Shown piece by piece: positions 25,706-34,610 of a DNA stretch of 64,000 nt. The stretch comes from G965220075 sp965220075 (GTDB taxonomy: Bacteria > Chloroflexota > UBA11872), in assembly GCA_965220075.1 (NCBI GenBank), contig OZ244806.1, positions 2,418,001 through 2,482,000 on the forward strand, given 5' to 3'. Position 1 is the first letter of the stretch. Every line of letters starts with the position of its first letter. A program made the translations under genes and the position numbers. Under the pieces are notes generated by a model. It searched no databases, was not told the DNA's origin, and saw only the letters and a list, made by a program, of their open reading frames with translations.

Positions 25706-26248
25706 ATGACAGGTGACGCGGCTCAGTGGGTCGCGATTGGCGTGTCCCTGATACTCGGCATCGTCTCGCTGGGCTGGCAGATTTTTGTGTGGTTGCGCCC
25801 CGCCCCAAGGCTTGTGCGAGTAAAACTTCAATTCGCCTACTTTAGAACTGCAGGGGGGCCAAACCTCAATTCGTCACTCTATATGAACTTCTGGAAATCG
25901 CTTAGAGCAATGCCTGCCAACAAGAAGACCTTCATAGTCGCTACCGTCGCGAATGCAGGATCGGGGACCATTAAGATTGTGAACTGTGAGATTATCGTTA
26001 GCGGCTCCGACACAAGCTTCTCGTTTCCGCCGGCACCCCCGTTCGATCTGCCAACTCAAATCGATCCGGGCAATTCAGCTCATATTCCAATCCCGACATC
26101 AGAATTCAGGCGCCTTCTCGACGACAATTCCCGGGACGGCGAGCTTCGCTTCGTAGGCGTGCTCGTCCGTGATGCGGTTGGCAACAAATACGAGGCGAAG
26201 TTGTCCCGAAGCCAGCGCCGAGAACTCCATGAACTGAAAGCGGGATAG
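25706..26248 (+). CDS. N-terminally membrane-anchored protein of unknown function
   Basis: 180 aa, ATG start. Residues ~8-28 (WVAIGVSLILGIVSLGWQIF) form one TM helix with a short N-terminus, followed by WLRPAPR and a soluble domain of ~145 residues. That domain looks all-beta with pairs such as FIVATVANAGSGTIKIVNCE and ELRFVGVLVRDAVGN, reminiscent of an immunoglobulin-like fold; this is only an impression. I recognise no family. Composition differs from the neighbours: bases 25801-25920 contain 58 G/C of 120 (48%), against 44 of 60 in a sample line of mrfA. It pairs with the GIY-YIG-like gene, and together they look acquired. Confidence 0.6.
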   Translation: MTGDAAQWVAIGVSLILGIVSLGWQIFVWLRPAPRLVRVKLQFAYFRTAGGPNLNSSLYMNFWKSLRAMPANKKTFIVATVANAGSGTIKIVNCEIIVSGSDTSFSFPPAPPFDLPTQIDPGNSAHIPIPTSEFRRLLDDNSRDGELRFVGVLVRDAVGNKYEAKLSRSQRRELHELKAG

Positions 26249-26377
26249 CTACATAGGTAAAGCGACCACAAGCTCTGCGCCCGGTAGCTGAGACCGCATC
26301 GTGGTTCCCGGCGGCTGTCGGCGCAGGATCGGCGTGCTACGAAACACTTGTCACAGGTTGTTGGCGGCTTGGGCTAC

Positions 26378-27031
26378 ATGCGAAACTTGCCCTCCCCGCT
26401 AGAAGAGGACGATTACGTGCCAACATCGCCTGCCGAGCTGTTCCGTAGCGTCGGGCTCGAACTGACAAGCTCCGTTGCCTGGGGTGAAGAGCCGCAAACT
26501 CGCGCATCAGGTGTCTACTGCGCTTCGATCCATGCTGACCCGGACAAAGTTGGCGGCCTCTCAAAGGCACCTGTCTCGACTACTCGGATTAGGGAGTGGT
26601 GCGACCGCGTTGGTGGCGTGCGACTGTGCGGCTCCGTGGTTGAACCCGTGCAACTCGCCGCGCACATCGCGCAATGGTGGATTAACGACGAGCCCGTTGT
26701 GTACATAGGGAAGGCCACGTCGCTTAGGTCACGAATCGGCGGCTACTACAAGACACTGCTTGGCGACATACGCCCACACAGGGGAGGCTATTGGCTAAAG
26801 ACACTAAGTAGTTTCGACTCGTTCACAGTGCACTTTGCAGAGGCGCAGCGTGCCACGCCTGAATGCTATGAACGACGCATGCTGGGTGCATTCGTGCGTG
26901 GCGTTTCCGACGACGCGCGATCGCTACACCCTGAGCCTCAACTGACACTTCCCTTCGCGAACCTTGAATATCACGACGGTTCTCGCCGACACCGAAGGGT
27001 TCACGGCCTCGAGAACGTCGACCTGCGGTAG
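26378..27031 (+). CDS. GIY-YIG-like domain protein
   Basis: About 217 aa from ATG 26378; a TTG at 26348 would add ten residues. Around residues 115-180 it shows PVVYIGKATSLRSRIGGYYK, the YIG strand with the catalytic Arg of GIY-YIG nucleases, and later TPECYERRMLGAF with a Glu in the position expected for the metal-binding acid. The first GIY strand is degenerate. The N-terminal ~100 residues are unassigned, and the C-terminus is basic. Possible roles are DNA cleavage in repair, restriction or mobile-element homing. AT-richer than its surroundings, like the gene before it. It converges with thrS. Confidence 0.6.
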   Translation: MRNLPSPLEEDDYVPTSPAELFRSVGLELTSSVAWGEEPQTRASGVYCASIHADPDKVGGLSKAPVSTTRIREWCDRVGGVRLCGSVVEPVQLAAHIAQWWINDEPVVYIGKATSLRSRIGGYYKTLLGDIRPHRGGYWLKTLSSFDSFTVHFAEAQRATPECYERRMLGAFVRGVSDDARSLHPEPQLTLPFANLEYHDGSRRHRRVHGLENVDLR

Positions 27032-27076
27032 TCGGTTGAGGGGCCCAGACTAACCAGCACCTACACGAGCGGCGCG

Positions 27077-28840
27077 CTAGGTCTCGAAGCCCAGCCGGTC
27101 GTGGGATTTGGTCTCTATGACCGGCGCCGCGGCGGCCAGGAAAGCGTCGACGCTCATCCCTCCCAGGTCTTCCTCGGTTCGCAGACGCACCGAGACTTGC
27201 CCGCCAGCCACGTCGCGGTCGCCCGCGACCAGCATGTAGGGGACTTTCTGAAGCTGGGCGTGGCGGATCTTGCGGTTCATGCGCTCCGAGCGGTCATCCA
27301 CGTCAACCCGCATGCCGGCGTCACGCAGCTTGCCCGCAATCTGCCGGCAGTAGTCCACGTGCCGGTCGGCAATGGGGATCACCACCGCCTGCAGCGGCGC
27401 CATCCAGACGGGGAACGCTCCTGCGAAGTGCTCGGTGAGCACGGCCACGAAGCGCTCCAGGGCGCCCATGATGGCGCGGTGAACCATGACGGGGCGCTGA
27501 CGCGAGCCGTCCTCCGCTTCAAAAGTTATGTCAAATCGCTCAGGCAGGTTGAAGTCAACCTGGATGGTCGTGAGCTGCCAGAAGCGACCGATGGCGTCGG
27601 CCACCTGCATGTCGATCTTGGGTCCGTAGAAGGCGGCCTCGCCCTCCACGCGCTGGTAGTCGATCCGGTGGCGTTCCAGAGCTTCGACCAGACCGCTCTC
27701 GGCGAGTTCCCAAAGATCGTCCGTGCCGGCGTACTTGGCCGTGTCGGACTTGTCGCGGACGCTCAGCTCCCACTTGAACTCGGTGAACCCGAACAGACCG
27801 AAGATGAACTCGGCGATGTCCAGGCAGGCGTCAACCTCGTCGGCGAATTGCGCGCGCGTGCAGAAGATGTGGGCGTCGTCCTGGGTCAGGCCGCGCACGC
27901 GCAGAGCGCCGTGCAGCGTCCCCGTGCGCTCGTAGCGGTAGACCGTGCCCAGCTCACCGAAGCGCAGCGGCAGATCGCGGTAGCTGCGCGTTTGCGAGCC
28001 GAAAATCTGCACGTGGAAGGGGCAGTTCATGGGCTTGTTGATGTAGCTCTGGTGCTCCAGCTCCATCTCGGGGAAGAGGCCTTCCTCGAACCACTGCGTG
28101 TGGCCGCTGGTCTCCCAAAGCTCCTTGCGGCCGATGTGCGGCGTATAGACCACGTCGTAGCCGCGCCCGCGGTGCTCCTTGCGCCAGAAGTCCTCCAATA
28201 GCTCCCGAATCACGCCGCCCTTGGGATGCCACAGAACCAGGCCCGGTCCGACGGAAGGATTGACCGAGAACAGGTCCAGGTCGCGGCCGAGCACGCGGTG
28301 ATCGCGCTTCTGCGCCTCCTCCAGCCGGTGCAGATGCTCGTGCAGCTCGGCCTGGGTGGGAAACGCGGTGCCGTAGACGCGCTGGAGCTGCGGTCGCTTC
28401 TCGTCGCCGCGCCAGTACGCGCCGGCGATCGAAAGCAGCTTGAACGCGCCGATCTGGCCGGTGTCGGCCACATGCGGACCGCGGCAGAGATCGAGGAAGG
28501 GTCCGGAGGTGTAGTAGCTGATGGTCTCTCCGCCCGCGATGTCTTCGACCAGCTCGACCTTGAGCGGCTGGCTCTGGGCGCGGAAATGCGCAAGAGCCTC
28601 TTCGCGCTCGTGAACTGAGTACTCGAATGGATAAGCGGCTTGCTTGTGCACGGCCATGCGGGTTTCGATTTGCGCCAGGTCGTCGGGCGTAAGCGAGCGC
28701 GACAGCAGGAAGTCGTAGTAGAAGCCGTCGTCGGTGGGGGGGCCGATGCCGAGCTGCGCGTCGGGGAAGACGTCGAGCACGGCCGTGGCCAGCACGTGCG
28801 CGGCCGAGTGGCGCAAGCGGTAGAGAAGATCAGCGTCCAT
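27077..28840 (-). CDS. thrS: threonyl-tRNA synthetase lacking the TGS domain
   Basis: 587 aa against ~640 for the usual bacterial enzyme. It starts straight at the editing domain (LLYRLRHSAAHVLATAV, with the HxxxH motif), so the ~60-residue N-terminal TGS domain is missing. Core features are intact: zinc Cys in PMNCPFHVQIF near residue 272, class II motif 2 RYERTGTLHGALRVRGLTQD, motif 3 HRAIMGALERFVAVLTE, and a C-terminal anticodon-binding domain (VDYCRQIAGKLRDAGMRVDV). A strong GGAGGG lies 8 nt before the ATG. The leader carries attenuator-like hairpins. It charges tRNA-Thr. Confidence 0.95.
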   Translation of the reverse strand: MDADLLYRLRHSAAHVLATAVLDVFPDAQLGIGPPTDDGFYYDFLLSRSLTPDDLAQIETRMAVHKQAAYPFEYSVHEREEALAHFRAQSQPLKVELVEDIAGGETISYYTSGPFLDLCRGPHVADTGQIGAFKLLSIAGAYWRGDEKRPQLQRVYGTAFPTQAELHEHLHRLEEAQKRDHRVLGRDLDLFSVNPSVGPGLVLWHPKGGVIRELLEDFWRKEHRGRGYDVVYTPHIGRKELWETSGHTQWFEEGLFPEMELEHQSYINKPMNCPFHVQIFGSQTRSYRDLPLRFGELGTVYRYERTGTLHGALRVRGLTQDDAHIFCTRAQFADEVDACLDIAEFIFGLFGFTEFKWELSVRDKSDTAKYAGTDDLWELAESGLVEALERHRIDYQRVEGEAAFYGPKIDMQVADAIGRFWQLTTIQVDFNLPERFDITFEAEDGSRQRPVMVHRAIMGALERFVAVLTEHFAGAFPVWMAPLQAVVIPIADRHVDYCRQIAGKLRDAGMRVDVDDRSERMNRKIRHAQLQKVPYMLVAGDRDVAGGQVSVRLRTEEDLGGMSVDAFLAAAAPVIETKSHDRLGFET

Positions 28841-28880
28841 CAGAGAAGCCCTCCGTCACTTTGGGTGAAGCGTGTAAACA

Positions 28881-28956
28881 GCCCGGAAAACAGAAAAGCC
28901 CGGCGGTCCGGGCAGGCCCTCGCGGCGGCGGCCTTTAAGCCGCCGGGCGCGAGGGC
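28881..28956 (-). promoter_or_regulatory. attenuator-like leader of thrS (or obgE terminator)
   Basis: Read on the minus strand: a long stem (GCCCTCGCG at 28956-28948 pairing with CGCGAGGGC at 28924-28916, with further GC-rich pairing inside) is followed by GCCCGG-ACCG-CCGGGC (28913-28898) and then TTTTCTGTTTT, an intrinsic terminator. Immediately after the T-run comes TCCGGGC (28887-28881), which is perfectly complementary to the terminator's 5' arm GCCCGGA. The two pairings exclude each other, as in transcription attenuation. I see no T-box motif. It may simply end the obgE transcript, but the competing arm suggests regulation of thrS. Confidence 0.55.
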
Positions 28957-29033
28957 TAGATAGTGACGGCGCCGAGCGCGGCGAAAGCTGTGCCGGTACT
29001 TCGATCTGGTAGGGCCATAGCGGCCGGAATGTA

Positions 29034-30398
29034 TCACAGCTCGCGCGCGGCCCACTCGAACTCGACCGCACCCACGACGACTATATGGCCCGGCGCGACG
29101 CCCGCCTGCTCAAGCTTCTGGGTCACGCCGGCGCGGTCGAGCTGGCGCTGGAAATAGTCCACGGCGTCGGGCGCGTTCAGGTTGAGCGAGCGGGCCAGGC
29201 GCTCCAGGCGCGCGCCGCGCACGACGTAAGCCCCGTCGCCGCGGCGGAACAAGCGCGGCTCGGCGTCCACGGTTACCGGTCGCAGGGTGGGCAGCTCGGC
29301 TGGCGCCGGCCGGGAGGGCTGCGCGGCCTCGTTGAGCGCCTCCAGCGCGCGCGCGGAGAGCTGCGGGAGTCCCTCGCCGGTCGCGGCCGAGATCGCCATC
29401 GGCTCGTAGCCCTGCGCCAGCACGGCCGCGCGAAAATCGGGCCAGATAGCGCGCGCTTCGGCAAGGTCGATCTTGTTGAAGGCAACAATCTGCGGGCGCT
29501 CCGGCAGCTCGGCGTCAAAGGCGGCAAGCTCGGCGTTGACCGCGCCGAATATCTCGATCGGATCGTACTCCAGGCCGGCGCCGTCTACGACGTGGATCAG
29601 CACGGGCGCACGGCGGGTGTGGCGAAGCAGCCGTATGCCCAGACCGGCGCCGTGACTGGCGCCCTGGATGAGGCCGGGCAAGTCGGCGATCACGAAGCTG
29701 GCGTCGCGTGCAGCCACCACGCCCAGCACGGGCGCGAGCGTGGTGAAGGGATATGGCGCGACTTTGGGGCGGGCCGCGCTGAGGCGGCTGAGCAGCGAAG
29801 ACTTACCGGCGTTGGGCGCGCCGATCAGCCCCGCGTCGGCGATCAGCTCGAGCTCGAGCCGCAGTCGGCGCCGTTCGCCGTCCTCCCCGCGCAGCGATAT
29901 CTGCGGAGTCTGAAAGCGCGCCGACTTGAAGTGAACGTTGCCCAGGCCGCCGCGCCCGCCCCGCGCCACCACGGCTATGTCGCCCTCGTTGACCAAATCG
30001 GCAATCAGGGCGCCGCTCTGGGCCTCGTAAGCCACGGTGCCGCAGGGCACGTTTACGGTCACCGACTTTCCATCGCGCCCGCTGCGCTGCTGGCGGCTGC
30101 CGGGCCGGCCAGCGTCGGCCACGAAGCGCGGTTCGTGTTGCAAGTGGGTGAGGGCGTGCAGGCTCGCGCGGGTAGTGAGAATCACGTCGCCGCCGCGGCC
30201 GCCGTCGCCGCCGTCGGGACCGCCGCGCGGAGCGAATTTTTCGCGGCGGAAGTGGGCGGCGCCGTCGCCGCCGCGGCCGGCGTGCACGGTTATCACGGCT
30301 TCGTCGAAGAAGCTGCGCTGGCCGTCGGTTCTCGACTCGCGGGACTCAGGCACGCCGGGCGGGACTCGTTTGCAATCGGACGGCCAATTCTCGCGCAC
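29034..30398 (-). CDS. obgE: GTPase Obg/CgtA
   Basis: Up to 454 aa. The conserved Obg domain begins at FFDEAVITVHAGRGGDGAAH and includes FRREKFAPRGGPDGGDGGRG. The G domain has G1 GLIGAPNAGKSSLLSRLS, the G2 PFTT motif, G3 ADLPGL and G4 NKID. The extra C-terminal OCT domain (RRGDGAYVVRGARLERLARS) is the long form typical of Gram-positive-like and Chloroflexota lineages. Obg monitors late 50S ribosome assembly and nutrient state. The start is unclear: GTG 30398 and GTG 30353 are both in frame, and there is no ATG near the conserved N-terminus. Followed by thrS after ~190 bp. Confidence 0.93.
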   Translation of the reverse strand: MRENWPSDCKRVPPGVPESRESRTDGQRSFFDEAVITVHAGRGGDGAAHFRREKFAPRGGPDGGDGGRGGDVILTTRASLHALTHLQHEPRFVADAGRPGSRQQRSGRDGKSVTVNVPCGTVAYEAQSGALIADLVNEGDIAVVARGGRGGLGNVHFKSARFQTPQISLRGEDGERRRLRLELELIADAGLIGAPNAGKSSLLSRLSAARPKVAPYPFTTLAPVLGVVAARDASFVIADLPGLIQGASHGAGLGIRLLRHTRRAPVLIHVVDGAGLEYDPIEIFGAVNAELAAFDAELPERPQIVAFNKIDLAEARAIWPDFRAAVLAQGYEPMAISAATGEGLPQLSARALEALNEAAQPSRPAPAELPTLRPVTVDAEPRLFRRGDGAYVVRGARLERLARSLNLNAPDAVDYFQRQLDRAGVTQKLEQAGVAPGHIVVVGAVEFEWAAREL

Positions 30399-30474
30399 CG
30401 ATCAGGCGTCGATGGATACGCAGCGCAGGCCGCTACACTCGGGGCGCCGCGAGTTGGATCTGCACGGTGAGCGC

Positions 30475-31176
30475 ATGCGCGTATTGGCGATATCGGCGCG
30501 TCCCGGCGACGTGGAGTTTGCCTGCGGCGGCACGCTGGCGCGCATCGCGGGGGACGGCGGCGCTGTGGCGATTTGCACGATCGCCAACGGGAACTCGTCC
30601 GCGGCGGACGTGCCGCCGCGGGAGCTGGCGGCCACGCGGCGGACCGAAGCGGAGCAGGCGGCGGAGCGGCTTGGCGCCGAGCTCGTATGGCTCGATCACT
30701 CCGACTTCGCCGTCAGCAACGACGCGGTCACCCGCATAACCATCACCGACATCGTGCGCGCGTTCGACCCCGACCTGGTGCTGGCGCCGGCCCCGTTGGG
30801 GTCTTCGCAGGACATTCGCAACGCCTGGCCGCTCGCCAGAGCCGCCGTGGAGATGTCGGCCGCGCCGAACGCCCGTACCGACCACGACGCGCTGCCCGCG
30901 GCGCCAACCCTGATGAGCTACCAGCCAGCCTGGGCCGGGGGCTTTGCGCCGACCGCGTACGTGGACGTAAGCGGCGCCGTCGAGACCAAGCGCGCCGGGC
31001 TCGAGGCGTACGTCACGCTGCGCGCCTGGATCGAGGAACGTGAAGGCGTGGACCTGATCGCGGCGGCTCACACGGTCACGGCCTACCGGGGGCTTCAAGC
31101 CGGCGTGGCGCAGGCCGAAGCCTTTCAGGCCGACGACGGCGACGCAAGTGGGCTGATCCGCCGCCTGCTTCCTTGA
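30475..31176 (+). CDS. PIG-L deacetylase-like protein lacking the zinc ligands
   Basis: 233 aa from ATG 30475 (MRVLAISARPGDVEFACGG); an ATG at 30412 would extend it into the obgE promoter. The fold matches the PIG-L/LmbE family of zinc N-deacetylases: FACGGTLARIAGDGGAVAIC, ELAATRRTEAEQAAERLGAE and ETKRAGLEAYVTLRAW. But the diagnostic HPDD at the N-terminus reads ARPGD here, and the second motif (HPDHR in active members) reads SQDIRN. At least two of the metal ligands are therefore gone. It is probably a non-catalytic or changed-function member. It is divergent from obgE and followed by dinG after 51 bp. Confidence 0.75.
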   Translation: MRVLAISARPGDVEFACGGTLARIAGDGGAVAICTIANGNSSAADVPPRELAATRRTEAEQAAERLGAELVWLDHSDFAVSNDAVTRITITDIVRAFDPDLVLAPAPLGSSQDIRNAWPLARAAVEMSAAPNARTDHDALPAAPTLMSYQPAWAGGFAPTAYVDVSGAVETKRAGLEAYVTLRAWIEEREGVDLIAAAHTVTAYRGLQAGVAQAEAFQADDGDASGLIRRLLP

Positions 31177-31227
31177 AGCGCGCGCGGCGATTGCCACCCC
31201 CGGACCCGAGCAGCTGACGGGCCGCTG

Positions 31228-33156
31228 ATGTCCAGCCAGGCGCGCGGCGCGGACGATCTGCCGCAGGTATTCGCACCCGGCGGGTCATTGCAGCGCGCGC
31301 TGCCGGACTACGAGCCACGGTCTTGCCAGCTCAGCATGGCCGAGTTTGTGGCGGCGGCCATCGAATCCGACAGTCACGCCTTGGTCGAGGCGGGCACGGG
31401 CACCGGCAAGTCGCTGGCGTATCTGGTCCCGGCGTTGCGATCGGAAAAGCAAACCATCGTGAGCACCGCCACGAAGGCTCTGCAGGACCAGCTCTGGAAG
31501 CGCGATCTGCCGCTGGCTCAGGCGGCAGCGGATACGAGCGTTGCCACCGCCTTGCTGAAGGGCCGCGCCAACTATCTGTGTCTGCTCTCGCTCGACGAGC
31601 AGACGCGGCAACCGGAGCTGGGCGTAGCGGCCAAGCTGGGGCGCGTGCAGGCCTGGGCGCGATCGACCAAAACGGGCGACGTGGACGAGCTGGGCGCGGA
31701 CGCCTCCGCGCCGCTGCGCAGCGCGCTGACGCGCGGCGTCGACACGTGCGAGGGCCGTCTCTGCCCATTTCACCGGGAATGCTGGGCGGAGCGCGCCCGA
31801 TGGCAGGCGGGCTCCGCCCAGATCGTGGTGACCAACCACCACCTGTTGTTCGCGGACGCCAAGCTTCGGCAAAGCGGGGGCGACACGGCCGGCGCCATGC
31901 CGCTGCCCGCGGCGCCGCTGGTCGTGCTGGACGAAGCTCACACGCTGGAAGACGCGGCCACCTCGACGTTCGCAGCCGTAATCGACGCGGAGCGCGCGCC
32001 GCGCCTGCTCAACGGCGCGCGAGTACGGGCCGGACTGGCGCGGCGTTTCGCGTCGGTCTGCTCGGCCGCGCTGCGCGCGAACACGGATGCATTCGAGTCC
32101 CTGGAACGCCTGAGCGGCTTCAGCCGGACAGCTCTCACGGAGGAGGTTCCCGCCGGCGTGCGGCTAGCGCGCGAGGCCTGGACTCTCGTGGAGGCGGCGC
32201 AGGGGATCGGCGACGCGGACGAGCGCGCATGGCTGGAGCGGCGTTTGCGCGAGCTGGCAATGGACGCTGAGCGAGTGTTCCGACCCGACGACCCTGATTG
32301 GGTGCACTACGTGGAGAGGAACGTTCAGCGCGGCCTGGTGGCCAGCGCCGCGCCGATCCAAGTCGACCGCCTGTTCCGGGCGAACGTGGCCGCGCGCCAC
32401 ACGGTGGTAAGCACGTCCGCCACGCTGGCGGTTGGCCAGTCGTTCAATTATGTAAAGACGCGACTTGGTCTTCATGGCGCTGAAGCTCTCATCACCGAGC
32501 CGGCCTTCGACTATGCACGGCAGGCCCTGGTGTACATAGCGGAGGATCTGCCGGCGCCGCCGGCGGGAGGCGGCAGCTCCGCCGCCTATGACGCGGCGAT
32601 CGCGGGAACGATCGAGCGTCTCGTCCACACGTCGGGCGGACGCGCGTTTTGCCTTTTCACCAGTCACCGGGCCTTAGCTGACGCGTGGGGACGGCTGGAG
32701 GGGAAGCTGCCCTTCGCCATGTTCAGACAGGGACAAGGCGCCACTACGGCGCTGCTGGAGCGGTTTCGCGCTTCCGGCGACGGCGTGCTCTTCGGAACAC
32801 GTTCGTTCTGGGAGGGCGTGGACGTACCGGGCGAGGCGCTGAGCCTGGTGATCATCGCGCGGATGCCGTTCGCCGCACCCGACGATCCGGTGGTGGCGGC
32901 GCGCACGGAACGCCTGCGCGCTGAGGGTGAGGATTGGTTCGGGGGCTACGCCCTGCCGCGCGCCACGTTGCTTCTCAAGCAAGGCTTCGGACGACTTATC
33001 CGGTCGTCGCGCGACCGCGGCGTGGTGGCGATTCTAGACAGCCGCGTGACCAACCGCTTCTATGGTGGAATCGTGCTGAGTTCCTTGCCGCCCGCCCGCC
33101 GTTCGTACAGCCTGCAAGACGTTCGCGCATTCTTCGACGCCAGACCGCAGACATAG
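31228..33156 (+). CDS. dinG: DinG/XPD-type ATP-dependent DNA helicase
   Basis: 642 aa. SF2 XPD-like helicase, unwinding 5'-3' during repair. Q-motif region RSCQLSMAEFV, Walker A EAGTGTGKSLAYLVPAL, an iron-sulfur insert with four Cys (NYLCLLS, then CEGRLCPFHRECW), motif II VVLDEAHTLED, and C-terminal motifs FGTRSFWEGVDVPG and QGFGRLIRSSRDRG. No exonuclease domain is present at the N-terminus (unlike Firmicutes DinG), so it is the E. coli-like form, or YoaA-like. Confidence 0.9.
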   Translation: MSSQARGADDLPQVFAPGGSLQRALPDYEPRSCQLSMAEFVAAAIESDSHALVEAGTGTGKSLAYLVPALRSEKQTIVSTATKALQDQLWKRDLPLAQAAADTSVATALLKGRANYLCLLSLDEQTRQPELGVAAKLGRVQAWARSTKTGDVDELGADASAPLRSALTRGVDTCEGRLCPFHRECWAERARWQAGSAQIVVTNHHLLFADAKLRQSGGDTAGAMPLPAAPLVVLDEAHTLEDAATSTFAAVIDAERAPRLLNGARVRAGLARRFASVCSAALRANTDAFESLERLSGFSRTALTEEVPAGVRLAREAWTLVEAAQGIGDADERAWLERRLRELAMDAERVFRPDDPDWVHYVERNVQRGLVASAAPIQVDRLFRANVAARHTVVSTSATLAVGQSFNYVKTRLGLHGAEALITEPAFDYARQALVYIAEDLPAPPAGGGSSAAYDAAIAGTIERLVHTSGGRAFCLFTSHRALADAWGRLEGKLPFAMFRQGQGATTALLERFRASGDGVLFGTRSFWEGVDVPGEALSLVIIARMPFAAPDDPVVAARTERLRAEGEDWFGGYALPRATLLLKQGFGRLIRSSRDRGVVAILDSRVTNRFYGGIVLSSLPPARRSYSLQDVRAFFDARPQT

Positions 33157-33302
33157 CCCAGCCATCGAGTCGGGAAAGCACTCGGTGGCGGACCCACTAA
33201 CGCCCACAGGTTGCGACGACTCTGAACACGCCGGCCGATTGACTCGACCTGGCCGCGGCTACCGCCCTTGTCCCGTCGGCAGCCGCGGCGCGTGGGATCG
33301 TG

Positions 33303-34097
33303 CTAGCGCGCGATGTCGAAGACGAGCTGGACCGCCACCGTGACGTTGAACTCACCGCTCGAAACCGGCACTTCGCGCGCGGCCGGCTGCTCCATCGCAA
33401 CGCTATCGAACGCGAAGTTGCGTGTGATCAGACCGGGAGGCGCGCCCGCAACCTCACTCACCTGGCGCACGCCGGCCAAGGTGACGCCCAGCTCGCGGGC
33501 GAGCTGCTCGGCTTTGGCACGTGCGTCGGCGATGGCCTCGCCGCGCGCCTGGCTGCGCAGACCGGCGGTGTCATCGACGCTGAACGCAATGCCGCCGACG
33601 TTGTTGGCGCCCGCCTCGAGCGCGCCCTGCAGAATTGCGCCGGTCTTGTCGAGGTCGCGCAGCCGCACGCGCATCTGATTGACCACGTGGTAGCGAACTT
33701 CGCCCGTGGGGCCGTCCCGATCGTAGACCTGCTCGACCCACATGCGGTACTCGGCAGTCTGGATGTCCTTTTCCTCGGCGCCGGAATCGCGCAGCGCGGC
33801 GACCACGGCGGTCACCCGGTCGCTGTTCTCGCGAATGGCTTGCGCGGCGTCCGATGAGATGGATTCGACGCCGAGCTGGATGTCCACAACGTCGGGCCGG
33901 GCGCTGGCCGTCCCGCTGCCGCTGACCGCGACGACGTACGGCGTCGAGCCATCAATCGACCCGGTCGGCGATTCGCTGCCGGATGCGGTAGTCGAGCCTG
34001 TCTGGGCGACCGCGAAGAACACGGCGACGACGACCATCGCCCCCGCCACCACGACCCCTAAGCCAACCAGGACCGCGGCCAATACGCGTGACATCAT
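33303..34097 (-). CDS. SIMPL-domain (DUF541) secreted or membrane-anchored protein
   Basis: 264 aa, with GGAAGGATC before the ATG. The N-terminal hydrophobic segment (LAAVLVGLGVVVAGAMVVV) is an uncleaved anchor or signal. It is followed by a Ser/Thr/Gly-rich linker, then the SIMPL domain from VVAVSGSGTASARPDVVDI to the end. Typical sequences: DIQTAEYRMW and VGGIAFSVDD. Such proteins sit in the periplasm or outside face and oligomerise; their function is poorly known. Extracytoplasmic location is expected. Confidence 0.85.
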   Translation of the reverse strand: MMSRVLAAVLVGLGVVVAGAMVVVAVFFAVAQTGSTTASGSESPTGSIDGSTPYVVAVSGSGTASARPDVVDIQLGVESISSDAAQAIRENSDRVTAVVAALRDSGAEEKDIQTAEYRMWVEQVYDRDGPTGEVRYHVVNQMRVRLRDLDKTGAILQGALEAGANNVGGIAFSVDDTAGLRSQARGEAIADARAKAEQLARELGVTLAGVRQVSEVAGAPPGLITRNFAFDSVAMEQPAAREVPVSSGEFNVTVAVQLVFDIAR

Positions 34098-34370
34098 CCG
34101 ATCCTTCCTTTCAAACGCGGCTTACCGCGGTCCGAACTTGCAGACGCGCGACAAGGTCGAAGAAGCGCCTCTGGCGGCTGACTGGCCGCGCGGGGAAACA
34201 CCGTGTCCCGTTCAATCGGTGCCCGTGCTTGCTCTTAAGAGACTACGCAGGCGGCCGGTCATTCGTTCCTTCCCGCCGCCGCATTCGTCAGCGGCGCGTC
34301 CCGCCGCGGGAACAAACACCCGGCATAAGGCGCAACGGCCCCGGCCAGACCAACGCTCGGGAAGTACCGG

Positions 34371-34610
34371 TCAGTGCGCGCAGCCGCAGGCGCCGCCGCA
34401 ACATCCGCCGCCGCCGGAGTAGGCGTCATTGGCGGCCGACGGCGACGCGGATCGTCCGGATGCGGCGCCAACGACGGCCAGAGCCTGATAGACGCGCCGC
34501 ACGCGCTTGGAGCCGCAGAGCATGCAGACAACCGGGCTCTCGTCGCTCATGCTGCGCCGAATCTCGAACGCGTCACCGCACTTTTTGCAGGTGTATGCGT
34601 AAGCGGGCAT
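34371..34610 (-). CDS. FmdB family zinc-ribbon protein
   Basis: 79 aa from ATG 34610 (MPAYAYTCKKCG). Two CxxC pairs (CKKCG and CMLCG) separated by ~22 residues form the small zinc ribbon of the FmdB/CxxC_CxxC_SSSS family. The C-terminal half is a low-complexity Ser/Gly tail ending in GGGGCCGGACGCAH, a second Cys/His-rich patch that may bind metal. The function of the family is not well established; it has been linked to regulation of amidase genes. Confidence 0.85.
   Translation of the reverse strand: MPAYAYTCKKCGDAFEIRRSMSDESPVVCMLCGSKRVRRVYQALAVVGAASGRSASPSAANDAYSGGGGCCGGACGCAH

Noticed and set aside
29085..30470. 461-codon open frame on the + strand
   Set aside because: Antisense to obgE, which has all its G motifs.
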